Below are positions 56,901 to 64,000 of a stretch of DNA of 64,000 nucleotides, piece by piece. This DNA is from Candidatus Poribacteria bacterium (GTDB lineage Bacteria; Poribacteria; WGA-4E; WGA-3G): assembly GCA_022828145.1 (NCBI GenBank), contig JAJEJA010000024.1, positions 1 through 64,000 on the forward strand, read 5' to 3'. Both the position numbers and the translations under genes were made by a program. The notes under the pieces were generated by a model. The model made no database searches and was not told the DNA's origin. It worked only from the letters and a program-made list of their open reading frames with translations. The stretch's first letter is position 1; the number at the start of each line of letters is the position of its first letter.

Positions 56901-57132
56901 AATGTCCTGTCATCGTCTTGTATCTACAGACCGCATCCTTCATGATCCGTGCAAGGACATGATGCACACCGGGAGGCGCATTAGCAAATGGCGGTCCCTC
57001 CAGAAAAACAAACGGTGGCGCGTCCTGATGCATCTCCATACTCTTTTCAAAGATGTCATTTTCACGCCAGAACTCAAGGATCTGTTTCTCCTTCTCAGCA
57101 AATGTGAATTGTGGTGATACCTCTTTAAACAT
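53989..57132 (-). CDS. ileS: Isoleucyl-tRNA synthetase, type 2, with GXHH signature
   Basis: 1047 residues. It charges tRNA-Ile with isoleucine in the cytoplasm. Seen: GPPFANAPPGVHHVLARIMK, where the class I HIGH motif reads GVHH (residues 55-58); WTTTPWTLPSNVAVAVG for the editing domain; WFDSGCAHTAQWHYPF; KMSKSRGN (near 593); NWYVRRSRDRFWG for the anticodon-binding region. The length and C-terminus fit the eukaryote-like IleRS2 group. A swapped GXHH signature is known in some IleRS2 enzymes and is linked to very high mupirocin resistance. The gene is preceded by an Ile-rich leader peptide and attenuator (57155-57309). Confidence 0.93.
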   Translation of the reverse strand: MFKEVSPQFTFAEKEKQILEFWRENDIFEKSMEMHQDAPPFVFLEGPPFANAPPGVHHVLARIMKDAVCRYKTMTGHYVHRKAGWDTHGLPVEYQVEKQLNIKNKAELEAYGVQNFIEKCKENVFQYEQDWREMTERIGFWVNLDDAYITLSNDYIESVWWVLRQAWDKDLLYQGHKVQPYCYRCGTTLASHEVAQGYQEVDDPSIFVRFKLKDRDDTYLLVWTTTPWTLPSNVAVAVGEDYDYVAVEQNGQHLILAKECMESVFADESPQIVETYKGSDLSSLEYEPLFDAGTYQEKSYYIVTGNFVTTTEGSGLVHIAPAFGQDDYDIGQKHNLPLIQLVGADGRFVSEMKDVWRGEYVKDADPQIIENLESRGLLFKAAEYTHQYPFCWRCDNPLLYYARESWFIRTTAIRDQMLQHNQEINWYPEHIKEGRFGNWLENNIDWGLSRERYWGTPLPVWICDDCGHQHCVGSIAELKELGKEVADDIELHRPYVDDVVLTCEKCDGTMHRIQDVIDCWFDSGCAHTAQWHYPFENQELFEEAYPPDFISEAIDQTRGWFYSLLATGTLLYDKPAYKNCLCLELILASDGQKMSKSRGNTVDPWTVLNEQGADAMRWYMFTASPPWAQRTFKIEGIDEALKKFMGTFQNVYSFFVMYANLEKVDVLQDAPPVADRAVVDKWILSRLHSLIQKVRDDMENYHLTNAPRAIETFVDELSNWYVRRSRDRFWGAEAGIDKQAAYATLYEVLVTVAKLAAPFVPFLADELYRNLVCSLDPEVPLSVHLVEYPVSDAALIDTELEKDMEFTRDVISMGHAARNRSGIKTRQPLAEITLGGLSDSEKETVNRLSAFVHDELNVKEIVFTEELDAFAQVTLKPNFKVLGPKYGKGVQAIAKALATADVIQMKTELEANGNLQIETKDGEYTLDSSEIDVQTQNREGFFVEVDARKFVALSTELSHALVLEGMARELVNKIQNMRKEADFNVSDRIKLSLNTSSALVTEAFDTHRDYILEETLTTEVVETSGEKAFRLEQKLNGEPAILSVEQV

Positions 57133-57154
57133 GTGAAGATTACCTCATGAGTTT

Positions 57155-57199
57155 AAAAAACAAAACGCCCCACCGAATACGCTGTTTCAGTGATGGACG
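57155..57199 (-). terminator. Attenuator terminator in the ileS leader
   Basis: Minus strand: the 5' arm (57199 down to 57186) and the 3' arm (57177 down to 57166) form about 12 bp with a 2-base bulge and a loop of 7-8 bases, followed by TTTTGTTTTTT (57165-57155). It ends about 22 bases before the ileS ATG, so read-through is needed for expression. The 5' arm can instead pair with 57232-57240 (see the leader peptide). Confidence 0.75.
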
Positions 57200-57228
57200 T
57201 CTTAGAATAACTGCTTATCTGCTTGCGA

Positions 57229-57309
57229 TTAGCCCACCACAGCACGACGAATAGCAATAATAATCTGTATGGCACGATCAGACTCTTGCGAAAGGCAAGC
57301 ATGACGCAC
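57229..57309 (-). CDS. Putative ileS leader peptide (isoleucine-sensing attenuator)
   Basis: A 26-codon ORF from GTG 57309 to TAA 57229 ending IQIIIAIRRAVVG, with five Ile codons in seven (ATA CAG ATT ATT ATT GCT ATT). The bases for AVVG (GTGGTGGGC, 57240-57232) can form 9 uninterrupted pairs (two G-U) with 57198-57190, the 5' arm of the downstream terminator. A ribosome stalled on the Ile codons would leave that segment free to form the antiterminator. A ribosome reaching the stop codon would cover it and let the terminator form. The start codon is uncertain: no Shine-Dalgarno sequence, and TTG 57327 is an in-frame alternative. Confidence 0.6.
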   Translation of the reverse strand: MRHACLSQESDRAIQIIIAIRRAVVG

Positions 57310-57416
57310 ACATTCTGCAGATTGCAATGTCGGCGTAGTAAGCGAAAGATAATACATCTTATATTCCCCTATATTCCTAATCGGAAACTGGGTAAAATCT
57401 GTGTCTCTATACCTTA

Positions 57417-57446
57417 ATTCTACTACACTTAATCAGTTGATGTCAA
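57417..57446 (-). promoter_or_regulatory. Sigma70-type promoter of the ileS leader transcript
   Basis: Minus strand consensus TTGACA (57441-57446), 18-base spacer, TAGAAT (57417-57422). The predicted start near 57410 gives a leader of about 280 nt that includes the leader peptide and attenuator. Confidence 0.65.
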
Positions 57447-57516
57447 ATATTTTTCTGGTTTGGGGTATGGAAAGTAATTCTCACCGTTTTGTCTGAATCG
57501 CTGATTACATAGATTG

Positions 57517-57642
57517 TCTCTTTGCTCCAGCGGAGCAATATGTCTATAGAAAAATGTGCGTCAAGTGTCCGCACTCCAGCGGAGTGCTATGTAAACAAAA
57601 CCGAACATAAGCAAAAAATCAATGCTTTGACAAAAACTTTAC
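57517..57642 (+). repeat. Dispersed repeat, copy 2 (paralogue at 49955)
   Basis: About 126 bp nearly identical to 49955-50078, with the same CTCCAGCGGAG hairpins. The similarity to the 49.6 kb region goes on to about 57653 (TTTACACACCCACACC). Non-coding; it lies between the divergent ileS and 57730 promoters. Confidence 0.8.
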
Positions 57643-57664
57643 ACACCCACACCTACACTCTATC

Positions 57665-57693
57665 TTGACAGAAAAACAAGAATCAGTTAGACT
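57665..57693 (+). promoter_or_regulatory. Sigma70-type promoter of the second MoxR operon
   Basis: TTGACA (57665-57670), 17-base spacer, TAGACT (57688-57693). The predicted start is about 30 nt before ATG 57730. Confidence 0.65.
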
Positions 57694-57729
57694 ATGCATA
57701 AATAATACTACTTCACAACCGAGGTTACA

Positions 57730-58614
57730 ATGCAAGAAAACGAAATATCTGTTCCAGACAATCCACAGCAGACAGAGACTCATTCACTGCAAGCGATGAG
57801 TTTCTCTGAAATATTGGATGGCATGTTCTCGCTCTATCGTAAACATTTCCCCCTCTTCTTTCGTATCGTTGTGGTCTATTTCATTCTATCTTATGTTCTT
57901 GATAAGATAACTATGTTTTTTCTATTTGGGAGTCTAACTGATCAAAATATACCTGCACTGTTTGTTATGATTTTTGTTGCAACCTTAATTACGATTCTGG
58001 TCAGTAGTACTTTATCTTATGCAAGTGCTGAAGTGGTCTTAGGTAGGACTATCACCACCAATGCAGCCTATCAACATACACTCAGTAAGTATTTCCCGCT
58101 GCTTGTTTGTTATATTATATGTATTTTTGTTTGTACGGGTTTAGCAATTACGTGCATTGGCATACCATTTTCCGTGTTCTTATTCATACGATGGGGTGTA
58201 TATTCGCTCCCAATCCTAATAGAAGATCACTCGGCACTGGGTGCGTTGCGTCGCAGCGGAGAATTAGTAAAAACCATGTGGTGGCGCGTCTTTGGAATCG
58301 TCTTGGCAATGATGCTAATTTATATAATGATACAGTCCATCCTGAGTAATTCTTTTGGGCTCGTATTCTACCTATTTACAGGAGTTAGTGATTCACAAGG
58401 TGCAGGGATTTTTGAAATGATTAGACAGGTGTTTTTTCCTACACCAATTGATATCGGATGGGGATCATATTTCATTCGAAGTTTTGTTACAACAGCGATT
58501 GAAGCAATAACAATCCCAATCATTGCAATTGGTTCTACACTACTTTACTTTGATCTACGGGTACGAAAAGAAGCCTATGATTTAGAAATGCAAGCGACAC
58601 AGCAACAGGTCTAA
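57730..58614 (+). CDS. Polytopic membrane protein, first gene of second MoxR operon
   Basis: 294 residues; GAGG before ATG 57730. About six hydrophobic segments. The loop PILIEDHSALGALRRSGELV followed by WWRVFG resembles the motif of membrane domains related to glycerophosphodiesterase membrane regions and YciC-like proteins. The next gene has a related loop (LEDNTLIGIFRRSHNLV), so the two are probably distant paralogues and may form a membrane complex. No catalytic motif. It starts a tight run of six genes ending with MoxR and DUF58. Confidence 0.75.
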   Translation: MQENEISVPDNPQQTETHSLQAMSFSEILDGMFSLYRKHFPLFFRIVVVYFILSYVLDKITMFFLFGSLTDQNIPALFVMIFVATLITILVSSTLSYASAEVVLGRTITTNAAYQHTLSKYFPLLVCYIICIFVCTGLAITCIGIPFSVFLFIRWGVYSLPILIEDHSALGALRRSGELVKTMWWRVFGIVLAMMLIYIMIQSILSNSFGLVFYLFTGVSDSQGAGIFEMIRQVFFPTPIDIGWGSYFIRSFVTTAIEAITIPIIAIGSTLLYFDLRVRKEAYDLEMQATQQQV

Positions 58615-58638
58615 ATTAATAGGTATCAGGACATTAGG

Positions 58639-59769
58639 ATGCGCTTTAATCAACTCCTTACAACTGTATATGGCTGTTATCGAGATAATTTCTGGCTGTT
58701 TTGGCGTATTATGTTACCTGTAGCAGTTGTTGCTATTTTGTTGGATATATCAGGACATTATCGCAGTATCTCTCTTATCAATGAACATCTTGATGTATCC
58801 AGAGATATGGAATCCAACAATCAAGATTCTGATTCGCAAGTTCTTTCACCAAGCGTATTTGAGGACTCGGTAGCGGGGAATCTGAATACTTTTAATGGTA
58901 TTTTTGCTACAAGACACTTCACTCAAGAATATGATATTCCAAAAGGAGCACATTTTCACTTTCTACCATTACCAACTATCATAACGTATAACAGTGATGA
59001 AGTCCTATGGAGTTGGTCACTTAATTTTCGTATTTATTATGATTATACGCCTTTGGTTCTTATGTTGTTAACGCTTTGTCCACTGTCTTTAGCAGTTGCC
59101 AGCAAGTCATCGGATATAGAAAATGAAGATATTAAAACGTTAGCGACATCATTCACTGCTCTTGAAACATGGAAACGAACAGGTAAGAAAGCAATTAAAC
59201 TGGTTATTGCGTTTGTAGTGTTTCTGCTTATCGTGGATATAGGCAATTATATATATGTAGCACTTGATCTATTTGTTCCAACCTTAGGCAACAATTGGTT
59301 GTTGATCCTTTTACATATCCCTTATATCTATTTGTTGGTGACGTTAAGTCTATATAATCCTTGTCTTATCCTTGAGGATAATACATTAATCGGAATATTT
59401 CGTCGCAGTCATAATCTGGTTAGTGGTTCACGGATTCAGTTCCTGTTGACATATCTTGGCACTGGATGGTTTGCTGCGGTATTCACATCTGTAATGTTTG
59501 GGTGTTTCCTATTTTTTCTTTCATTCATTTTCGTTGAACTTTCTCCGATACGTTCAGCAATTACACCGTTAAGATTCTTGACTCTTTTTGTTGGTGGCAA
59601 TGTTAATGTCTTCTTATCCGAGTTGCCTAATATGCTTCCTACTATCCTGATTTGTGTGTTCAGAGGATTAATTGCGACCTTTCTCATACCTATATGGGCA
59701 ATTATCACTACGTACCTCTATTTAGAGAAATCCCAAGATGTTACAACCTTAGTCGGTCAAACGAGTTAA
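58639..59769 (+). CDS. Polytopic membrane protein, second gene of second MoxR operon
   Basis: 376 residues, 24 bases after the previous gene. An N-terminal membrane segment follows FWLFWRIMLPVAVVAILLD, then a soluble, probably extracytoplasmic stretch (about residues 40-130), then five or so further segments. The loop LEDNTLIGIFRRSHNLVSGS matches that of the upstream gene. Function unknown; its place in the operon links it to the MoxR/DUF58 machinery. Confidence 0.72.
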   Translation: MRFNQLLTTVYGCYRDNFWLFWRIMLPVAVVAILLDISGHYRSISLINEHLDVSRDMESNNQDSDSQVLSPSVFEDSVAGNLNTFNGIFATRHFTQEYDIPKGAHFHFLPLPTIITYNSDEVLWSWSLNFRIYYDYTPLVLMLLTLCPLSLAVASKSSDIENEDIKTLATSFTALETWKRTGKKAIKLVIAFVVFLLIVDIGNYIYVALDLFVPTLGNNWLLILLHIPYIYLLVTLSLYNPCLILEDNTLIGIFRRSHNLVSGSRIQFLLTYLGTGWFAAVFTSVMFGCFLFFLSFIFVELSPIRSAITPLRFLTLFVGGNVNVFLSELPNMLPTILICVFRGLIATFLIPIWAIITTYLYLEKSQDVTTLVGQTS

Positions 59770-59773
59770 TTGA

Positions 59774-60394
59774 ATGAGAATCACATTTTGTTTGATAGTT
59801 TGCATTGTTAGTCTCATCACACTCTTAGTTTATGCCACGGAAGAAGATATATTTCGGGATGAACTACATTCAGACACCGAAGTGCCTGATGTGTCGCTTG
59901 AAAAATACCAGAAAGAATTAGCAAAACTACTACAACCTCACGACACATGGGATTTGAACTTAAAGTACATCATCTTTCCACTTGCTGCAATTGCGCTTAC
60001 AGTCATCGTTATCTTTTTCATTAAGCAAATTCAGTTGAATATCATAAGAGATGTTGATGCGGATGAATCTGAGACCATTGTTGACGAAGTCCAGACAGAA
60101 AAAGCTGCGTTGTCACGTGCAGATACCGCTATTGAATCCAACGATTTTCGCGGCGCAATCCGATACCTTTATCTCTCTGCCATATTCCATCTACAGGAAA
60201 ACGGTATCCTCCCTTACGACAAAAGTATGACCAATCGTGAGTATCTGCAACAGACCGACATAGATGACAACCTGCAGACCGCGTTAGGACCCGCTATCAC
60301 AGTTTTTGATGAGGTGTGGTACGGGTATAAACCGTGTGATGAAGATACCGTTTCGACTTATAGAGAACTTATAAAAGATGTCTATACCAGTTAA
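59774..60394 (+). CDS. DUF4129-type membrane protein
   Basis: 206 residues, starting 4 bases after the previous gene. N-terminal signal or anchor (CLIVCIVSLITLLVYA) and one central transmembrane segment (IIFPLAAIALTVIVIFFI). The cytoplasmic C-terminal domain has NDFRGAIRYLYLSAIFHLQE, MTNREYLQQ and FDEVWYGYKPC, the DUF4129 signature. DUF4129 proteins are often encoded with DUF4350, MoxR and DUF58, as here. Biochemical role unknown. Confidence 0.82.
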   Translation: MRITFCLIVCIVSLITLLVYATEEDIFRDELHSDTEVPDVSLEKYQKELAKLLQPHDTWDLNLKYIIFPLAAIALTVIVIFFIKQIQLNIIRDVDADESETIVDEVQTEKAALSRADTAIESNDFRGAIRYLYLSAIFHLQENGILPYDKSMTNREYLQQTDIDDNLQTALGPAITVFDEVWYGYKPCDEDTVSTYRELIKDVYTS

Positions 60395-60404
60395 CATTTT
60401 GACA

Positions 60405-61526
60405 ATGAAGACACTATCTTTTCTATCTAAACCCATTTTCACGCTTCTAATTATTATACTCATACTCTCACAGTTTTCGTGTGACTCAGTGGAAGAGAGG
60501 AGTCTGATTTTCAGCATTCTACGTAAAATGAAATTCCGCGTCTCAGAAATAACACCTTATACGCCTTCCGAATTGAAAAGATATGATGTATTGTTTATTG
60601 ACAACCTTCACCAACCCTTATTGGAATCAGAAATAGATGCTGTATATAATTTCGTAGTAGATGGAGGTATATTGATTGTGTGTGGCGGGAAATATGAAGC
60701 GGTAGAAGGAATTGTCACTTCTTATAATTTGAAGCTGAGAACTACGCAAAATCAGTTGAGAACTTCACAAAGATACCAAGATGATCCCTTGTTTGTGAAT
60801 CCAGTTGATGAAATCTCAGTTGAGACCGATTATGTTGTCAGAACAGAGAATCAGGATGTCGCTATATTATACGGTTCAGATAATGCAGCCACTGTTCTTT
60901 CGTTTCGTCATGGAGAAGGTAGAGTATATCTTACGACATCCTCTTATCTGTTCTCATGGAGCGGGATGATTCATACACCAAATGCTACGTTCTTCTATAA
61001 TTTGATGTCCACTTTACCCAACAGAGCTCGCATCGGACTTGCACAATCGATGTATTTCACAGATGAGTCTAAACCACCTAACGCATTTGTAGAGCTTGTA
61101 TTCAAAACGCCTGGAGGTCTGACTGCAGTTTATGTTTGCCTAATTCTCTACATTTTCCTAACACTGCGTGGCAGACGTTTCGGTAGACCGATGGATATTG
61201 TGGAGAGTCATCGGCGTATGAGCACAGAATACATCCATGCAATGACAACGCTTTACCAGAAGGGTAACACGCGTACAGATATATTGGGACACATACGTCA
61301 TCAGTTCAGGACAGAAATAGGACTTCGCTGGCGAGTTGATGCGACTTTGAATACATCAGCGTTTTTGGAAGAACTTAGAAATAAGGGCGCGCTTGATGAA
61401 GATGAAACACTCACTGTTTTAATTGAAGACCTTGACAGAGTGGAAAACAGAACAGACAGGCAGCTACTTGATATTGCAAAACGCGTTGAAGAATACCGAG
61501 AAATGTATAAACTAAAAGGGTCATAG
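60405..61526 (+). CDS. DUF4350-type membrane protein
   Basis: About 373 residues from ATG 60405; ATG 60378, inside the previous gene, is an alternative that would add nine residues. N-terminal hydrophobic segment (IFTLLIIILILSQFSC), then a glutamine-amidotransferase-like alpha/beta domain (DVLFIDNLHQPLLESEIDAV, VVDGGILIVCGGKYEAVEG, LSFRHGEGRVYLTTSSYLF). A second membrane helix follows (LTAVYVCLILYIFLTLRG), then a helical tail. This layout fits DUF4350. It is probably a periplasmic ligand-binding partner of the MoxR system; no catalytic Cys is evident. Confidence 0.78.
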   Translation: MKTLSFLSKPIFTLLIIILILSQFSCDSVEERSLIFSILRKMKFRVSEITPYTPSELKRYDVLFIDNLHQPLLESEIDAVYNFVVDGGILIVCGGKYEAVEGIVTSYNLKLRTTQNQLRTSQRYQDDPLFVNPVDEISVETDYVVRTENQDVAILYGSDNAATVLSFRHGEGRVYLTTSSYLFSWSGMIHTPNATFFYNLMSTLPNRARIGLAQSMYFTDESKPPNAFVELVFKTPGGLTAVYVCLILYIFLTLRGRRFGRPMDIVESHRRMSTEYIHAMTTLYQKGNTRTDILGHIRHQFRTEIGLRWRVDATLNTSAFLEELRNKGALDEDETLTVLIEDLDRVENRTDRQLLDIAKRVEEYREMYKLKGS

Positions 61527-61545
61527 TGTTTTTTCAAGTTATATT

Positions 61546-61576
61546 GTAGGTCGGGTTGAGCAAAGCGAAACCCGAC
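61546..61576. repeat. Single GTAG-type palindromic repeat
   Basis: GTAGGTCGGGTTGAGCAAAG with the arm CGAAACCCGAC, the same family as at 42113 and 50172, between the DUF4350 and MoxR genes. Confidence 0.65.
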
Positions 61577-61630
61577 AGGATAGACATAATCAATACTATA
61601 ATCTACCAGATCGAGGAACAATAGTCTATT

Positions 61631-62584
61631 ATGGAAAATTCAGTCCAATCCGTTTATGAAAGAATAAAGGAAGAAGCACAGAAAGTAATTGTCGGACAAA
61701 CAGAACTCTTTGAAATGCTTGTTGTAAGTCTGTTTGCTGGCGGTCACGTGCTATTAGAGGGGGTTCCGGGAACTGCAAAGACACTCATGGCGAAAACACT
61801 TGCAATGGTAATTTCAGGAAAATTCAGCCGTGTCCAATTTACACCTGACCTCATGCCATCTGATATTGTAGGCACAAGTGTCTATGATCTCACGACAAAT
61901 CAGTTTAACCTAAAACGGGGTCCTGTTTTTACAAATGTGCTGCTTGCTGACGAAATCAATAGAGCACCCGCTAAAACACAATCTGCTCTATTAGAATGTA
62001 TGGAAGAAAGACAAGTCAGCATAGATGGTGTTCGCCATGAACTGGATCCCCCATTTATTGTGTTAGCAACACAGAATCCTATTGAATATGAAGGAACATA
62101 TCCACTCCCTGAAGCACAACTTGATAGGTTCTTGTTTAAACTCAATGTTGATTATCCTGGATCAGAAATGGAGACACAGATTTTAATCAACTACCATCAA
62201 GGATTCAATGCTACACAATTAGAAGATGTGGGAATTGAAAATGTGATAGACAGCACATTACTTCAGCACTGTAAAGCTGCCATTCAGGATATCACTGTTG
62301 AGGAATCCATATTCAACTATATCGTCAACTTAGCAGAAGCATCGCGAAGCTCACACGAGTTAATATTGGGTGGCAGTCCACGGGCATCAATTGCGTTATT
62401 GTTAGCAAGCAAAACTTACGCTGCTATGAAAGGACGGGACTATATTCTTCCTGATGATGTTAAGTTCTTAGCACCCCATGTCTATCGGCATCGAATTCTA
62501 TTGAAAGCAGATGCTGAAATTGAAGGATTGACACCGGATGATGTGATTGACCGATTGCTTGCTGAGGTAGAAATACCGCGTTAG
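61631..62584 (+). CDS. MoxR-family AAA+ ATPase (second copy)
   Basis: 317 residues; GAGGA about 14 bases before ATG 61631. Walker A GVPGTAKT (residues 44-51), Walker [18 protein letters not shown], then [20 protein letters not shown]. It is clearly different from the MoxR at 19379 (PGTAKT against PGLGKT, and different C-terminal parts), so the two belong to different MoxR subfamilies. Chaperone-like role with the DUF58 protein that follows. Confidence 0.93.
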   Translation: MENSVQSVYERIKEEAQKVIVGQTELFEMLVVSLFAGGHVLLEGVPGTAKTLMAKTLAMVISGKFSRVQFTPDLMPSDIVGTSVYDLTTNQFNLKRGPVFTNVLLADEINRAPAKTQSALLECMEERQVSIDGVRHELDPPFIVLATQNPIEYEGTYPLPEAQLDRFLFKLNVDYPGSEMETQILINYHQGFNATQLEDVGIENVIDSTLLQHCKAAIQDITVEESIFNYIVNLAEASRSSHELILGGSPRASIALLLASKTYAAMKGRDYILPDDVKFLAPHVYRHRILLKADAEIEGLTPDDVIDRLLAEVEIPR

Positions 62585-62588
62585 ACTT

Positions 62589-63944
62589 ATGCATATTACA
62601 AGACGATTTCTCTACTTTTTGCTACTTGCTGCTGTGCCAATTCTGTTACACAGATTAGCACCGAGTCTACTATATCTAAGTGGCGTCTATCTCCTCCTAC
62701 TGCTGATTGTGGGAATAATTGATTACAGGTCTAATCCGTTGTATCAGTCTGTGGAGATTAATCGGGAGATGAACACGAAATTCTCTTTAGGTGTAGCGAA
62801 TATAGTGAGAATAAGGATTATCAACCGTTCTCGACATCAGGTCCGAATGGAAGTAAAAGATGATTTTCCATCCGAGTTTCTTCATGAACAGCTAATTCAC
62901 GATTGCATAATACCCGCTAATGATAGTACCGAAGTTTCTTATAGACTAACACCCCTGCGTCGTGGATTATACAATTTCGGAGATTTGCATGTACGTTGTA
63001 GTGGCGTTTTGGATCTTGTTGTGCGTCAACGTATCATACCAGCAGGGACTGAGATTAAGGTATACCCGAATCTACAAGCAGTTCGTCAGTATGAACTCTT
63101 GGTAAAACGGGGTATGCTGCACAGGATAGGACTCAAAAACTCACGTCTCTTCGGCGAAGGAACCGAGATGGAGAGATTACGAGAATACCTACCAGATGAC
63201 GACTTTCGCCGTATTGATTGGAAAGGCACAGCACGACAACGAAAACCGATCGTGCGTGAATTTGAGACCGAAAAGAGTCAAGATATAGTGATCATGTTGG
63301 ATACAGGTAGACTGATGGCATCACCCATTTTATTGAATTCGGTTGATATTTCTAAAACTGATCAGGATTTACAACATGCAATGTTAAAGTTGGATTATGC
63401 TATCAATGCAACGCTCATGGCTGCTTATGTCTCAACACTGAAAGGTGACAAAGTCGGTCTGATAGCCTTTGCTGATTCGGTCCATCAATATCTCTCACCT
63501 AAACCCGGGAAAAAGCAGTTTCTGACGATGTTAGAGGCAATTTATCCTATTCCTGTGCATCCTGTTGAACCGGATTTTGAAAGTGCTTTTACTTTTTTGG
63601 CATCAAAGCAGCGGAAACGCGCACTTATCATACTTTTCACCGACATCCTTGATACAGATTCTGCGGAAGGTATAGCAACTTATGTCAGGCAACTTTCTAA
63701 ACATCACCTTGTTATCTGTGTGACGCTAACAGATTCCGGGGTTATTGAAATTGCAAAACAGAAACCTTCAAACTCAAAGTCGGTATATGAGAAAACTATT
63801 GCAGAACGCCTCTTACAAGAAAAACACAACACATTGGGTATTTTACGACGGCAAGGATTGATAACCATTGATGTTCCCGCACATCAATTGACGATGGCAG
63901 TAGTAAATAAGTATTTGGAACTGAAGGCAAAATCTAAGATTTGA
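62589..63944 (+). CDS. DUF58 protein, long membrane-bound form
   Basis: 451 residues, 4 bases after MoxR. Two N-terminal membrane helices (about 7-40), an immunoglobulin-like segment (FSLGVANIVRIRIINRS), the DUF58 signature RLREYLPDDDFRRIDWKGTA, then a VWA-like fold with MLDTGR at the MIDAS position; Ser is missing from the usual DxSxS. The earlier DUF58 at 20390 is shorter and soluble. Together they represent two MoxR/DUF58 types. The last 56 bases of the window are non-coding and end in ATACCAAAT, similar to the MITE terminus ATACCATTT. Confidence 0.9.
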   Translation: MHITRRFLYFLLLAAVPILLHRLAPSLLYLSGVYLLLLLIVGIIDYRSNPLYQSVEINREMNTKFSLGVANIVRIRIINRSRHQVRMEVKDDFPSEFLHEQLIHDCIIPANDSTEVSYRLTPLRRGLYNFGDLHVRCSGVLDLVVRQRIIPAGTEIKVYPNLQAVRQYELLVKRGMLHRIGLKNSRLFGEGTEMERLREYLPDDDFRRIDWKGTARQRKPIVREFETEKSQDIVIMLDTGRLMASPILLNSVDISKTDQDLQHAMLKLDYAINATLMAAYVSTLKGDKVGLIAFADSVHQYLSPKPGKKQFLTMLEAIYPIPVHPVEPDFESAFTFLASKQRKRALIILFTDILDTDSAEGIATYVRQLSKHHLVICVTLTDSGVIEIAKQKPSNSKSVYEKTIAERLLQEKHNTLGILRRQGLITIDVPAHQLTMAVVNKYLELKAKSKI

Positions 63945-64000
63945 TTGTTCACTTCGGTCTGTTATAGTTGGATTTGAATTCTGGGGATTTCATACCAAAT

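Noticed and set aside
53989-57132. Plus-strand ORFs opposite ileS, and similar shadows opposite other long genes
   Set aside because: They are antisense frames of strongly coding genes without ribosome sites or domains.
57160-57302. Overlapping minus-strand ORF starting ATGCTTGCC, Leu-rich
   Set aside because: It runs through the terminator and does not stop near the pairing segments; the Ile frame fits attenuation of an Ile gene.
57133-57410. T-box riboswitch upstream of ileS
   Set aside because: No T-box sequence (GGTGGNACCGCG) or specifier-loop features were found; the leader-peptide attenuator explains the terminator better.
57223-57417. Plus-strand ORF of 64 codons
   Set aside because: It is antisense to the ileS leader, has no ribosome site and no protein-like sequence.
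1-64000. CRISPR arrays, tRNA or rRNA genes
   Set aside because: No regularly spaced direct repeats and no cloverleaf or rRNA sequence could be recognised by reading.

Overview
The window looks like one chromosomal contig of an uncultured Gram-negative bacterium. The best fit is Candidatus Poribacteria or a close relative; this is inference, not proof. The reasons are giant secreted TPR proteins, lipoproteins joining leucine-rich repeats to WD40 propellers, sulfatases beside a phytanoyl-CoA dioxygenase, an outer-membrane beta-barrel protein, two MoxR/DUF58 loci, and many short palindromic repeats that begin GTAG and end CTAC. Promoters of the TTGACA-N17-TATAAT kind are easy to see. I found no tRNA, rRNA or CRISPR array.

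Layout: 1-9.3 kb, secreted TPR and LamG proteins, with a probable -1 frameshift between the first two ORFs. 9.4-17.3 kb, a small secreted protein and two tandem LRR-WD40 lipoproteins. 17.3-17.8 kb, the 3' end of a tnpB gene with an IS200/IS605 right end, lying inside the leader of the next operon. 17.8-23.5 kb, a DUF4175-like / MoxR / DUF58 / BatA-type VWA operon. 23.5-26.2 kb, livG, livF, lgt and a second IS200/IS605 end. 26.3-34.1 kb (minus), a probable antiphage cassette: Rpn-type nuclease, HEPN-DUF499 ATPase, DUF1156 adenine methylase, GIY-YIG nuclease. 34.2-38.9 kb, sulfatase, PhyH dioxygenase, sulfatase-like enzyme with a changed active site, PEP-hydrolase-like TIM barrel. 39-46.8 kb, beta-barrel protein, secreted metallophosphoesterase (minus), then NHL propeller, glutamate dehydrogenase, pdxJ and a Gfo/Idh/MocA oxidoreductase. 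47-49.5 kb, a sulfite/nitrite reductase fused to a TusA-like domain. 49.5-50.3 kb, nested repeats. 50.3-53.8 kb, secreted proteins, the last one frameshifted. 54-57.4 kb (minus), ileS behind a leader that reads as a ribosome-mediated attenuator. 57.7-64 kb, a second MoxR/DUF58 operon.

The strongest new observations are: (1) the ileS leader, with an Ile-codon-rich peptide, a competing antiterminator and a strong terminator; (2) the Rpn / HEPN-DUF499 / DUF1156 / GIY-YIG cassette; (3) a TnpB-derived guide-RNA-like remnant in an operon leader; (4) small inverted-repeat elements sitting just downstream of promoters, one of them inserted in frame in a signal peptide; (5) a C-terminal beta-sandwich module shared by at least four, probably five, secreted proteins.
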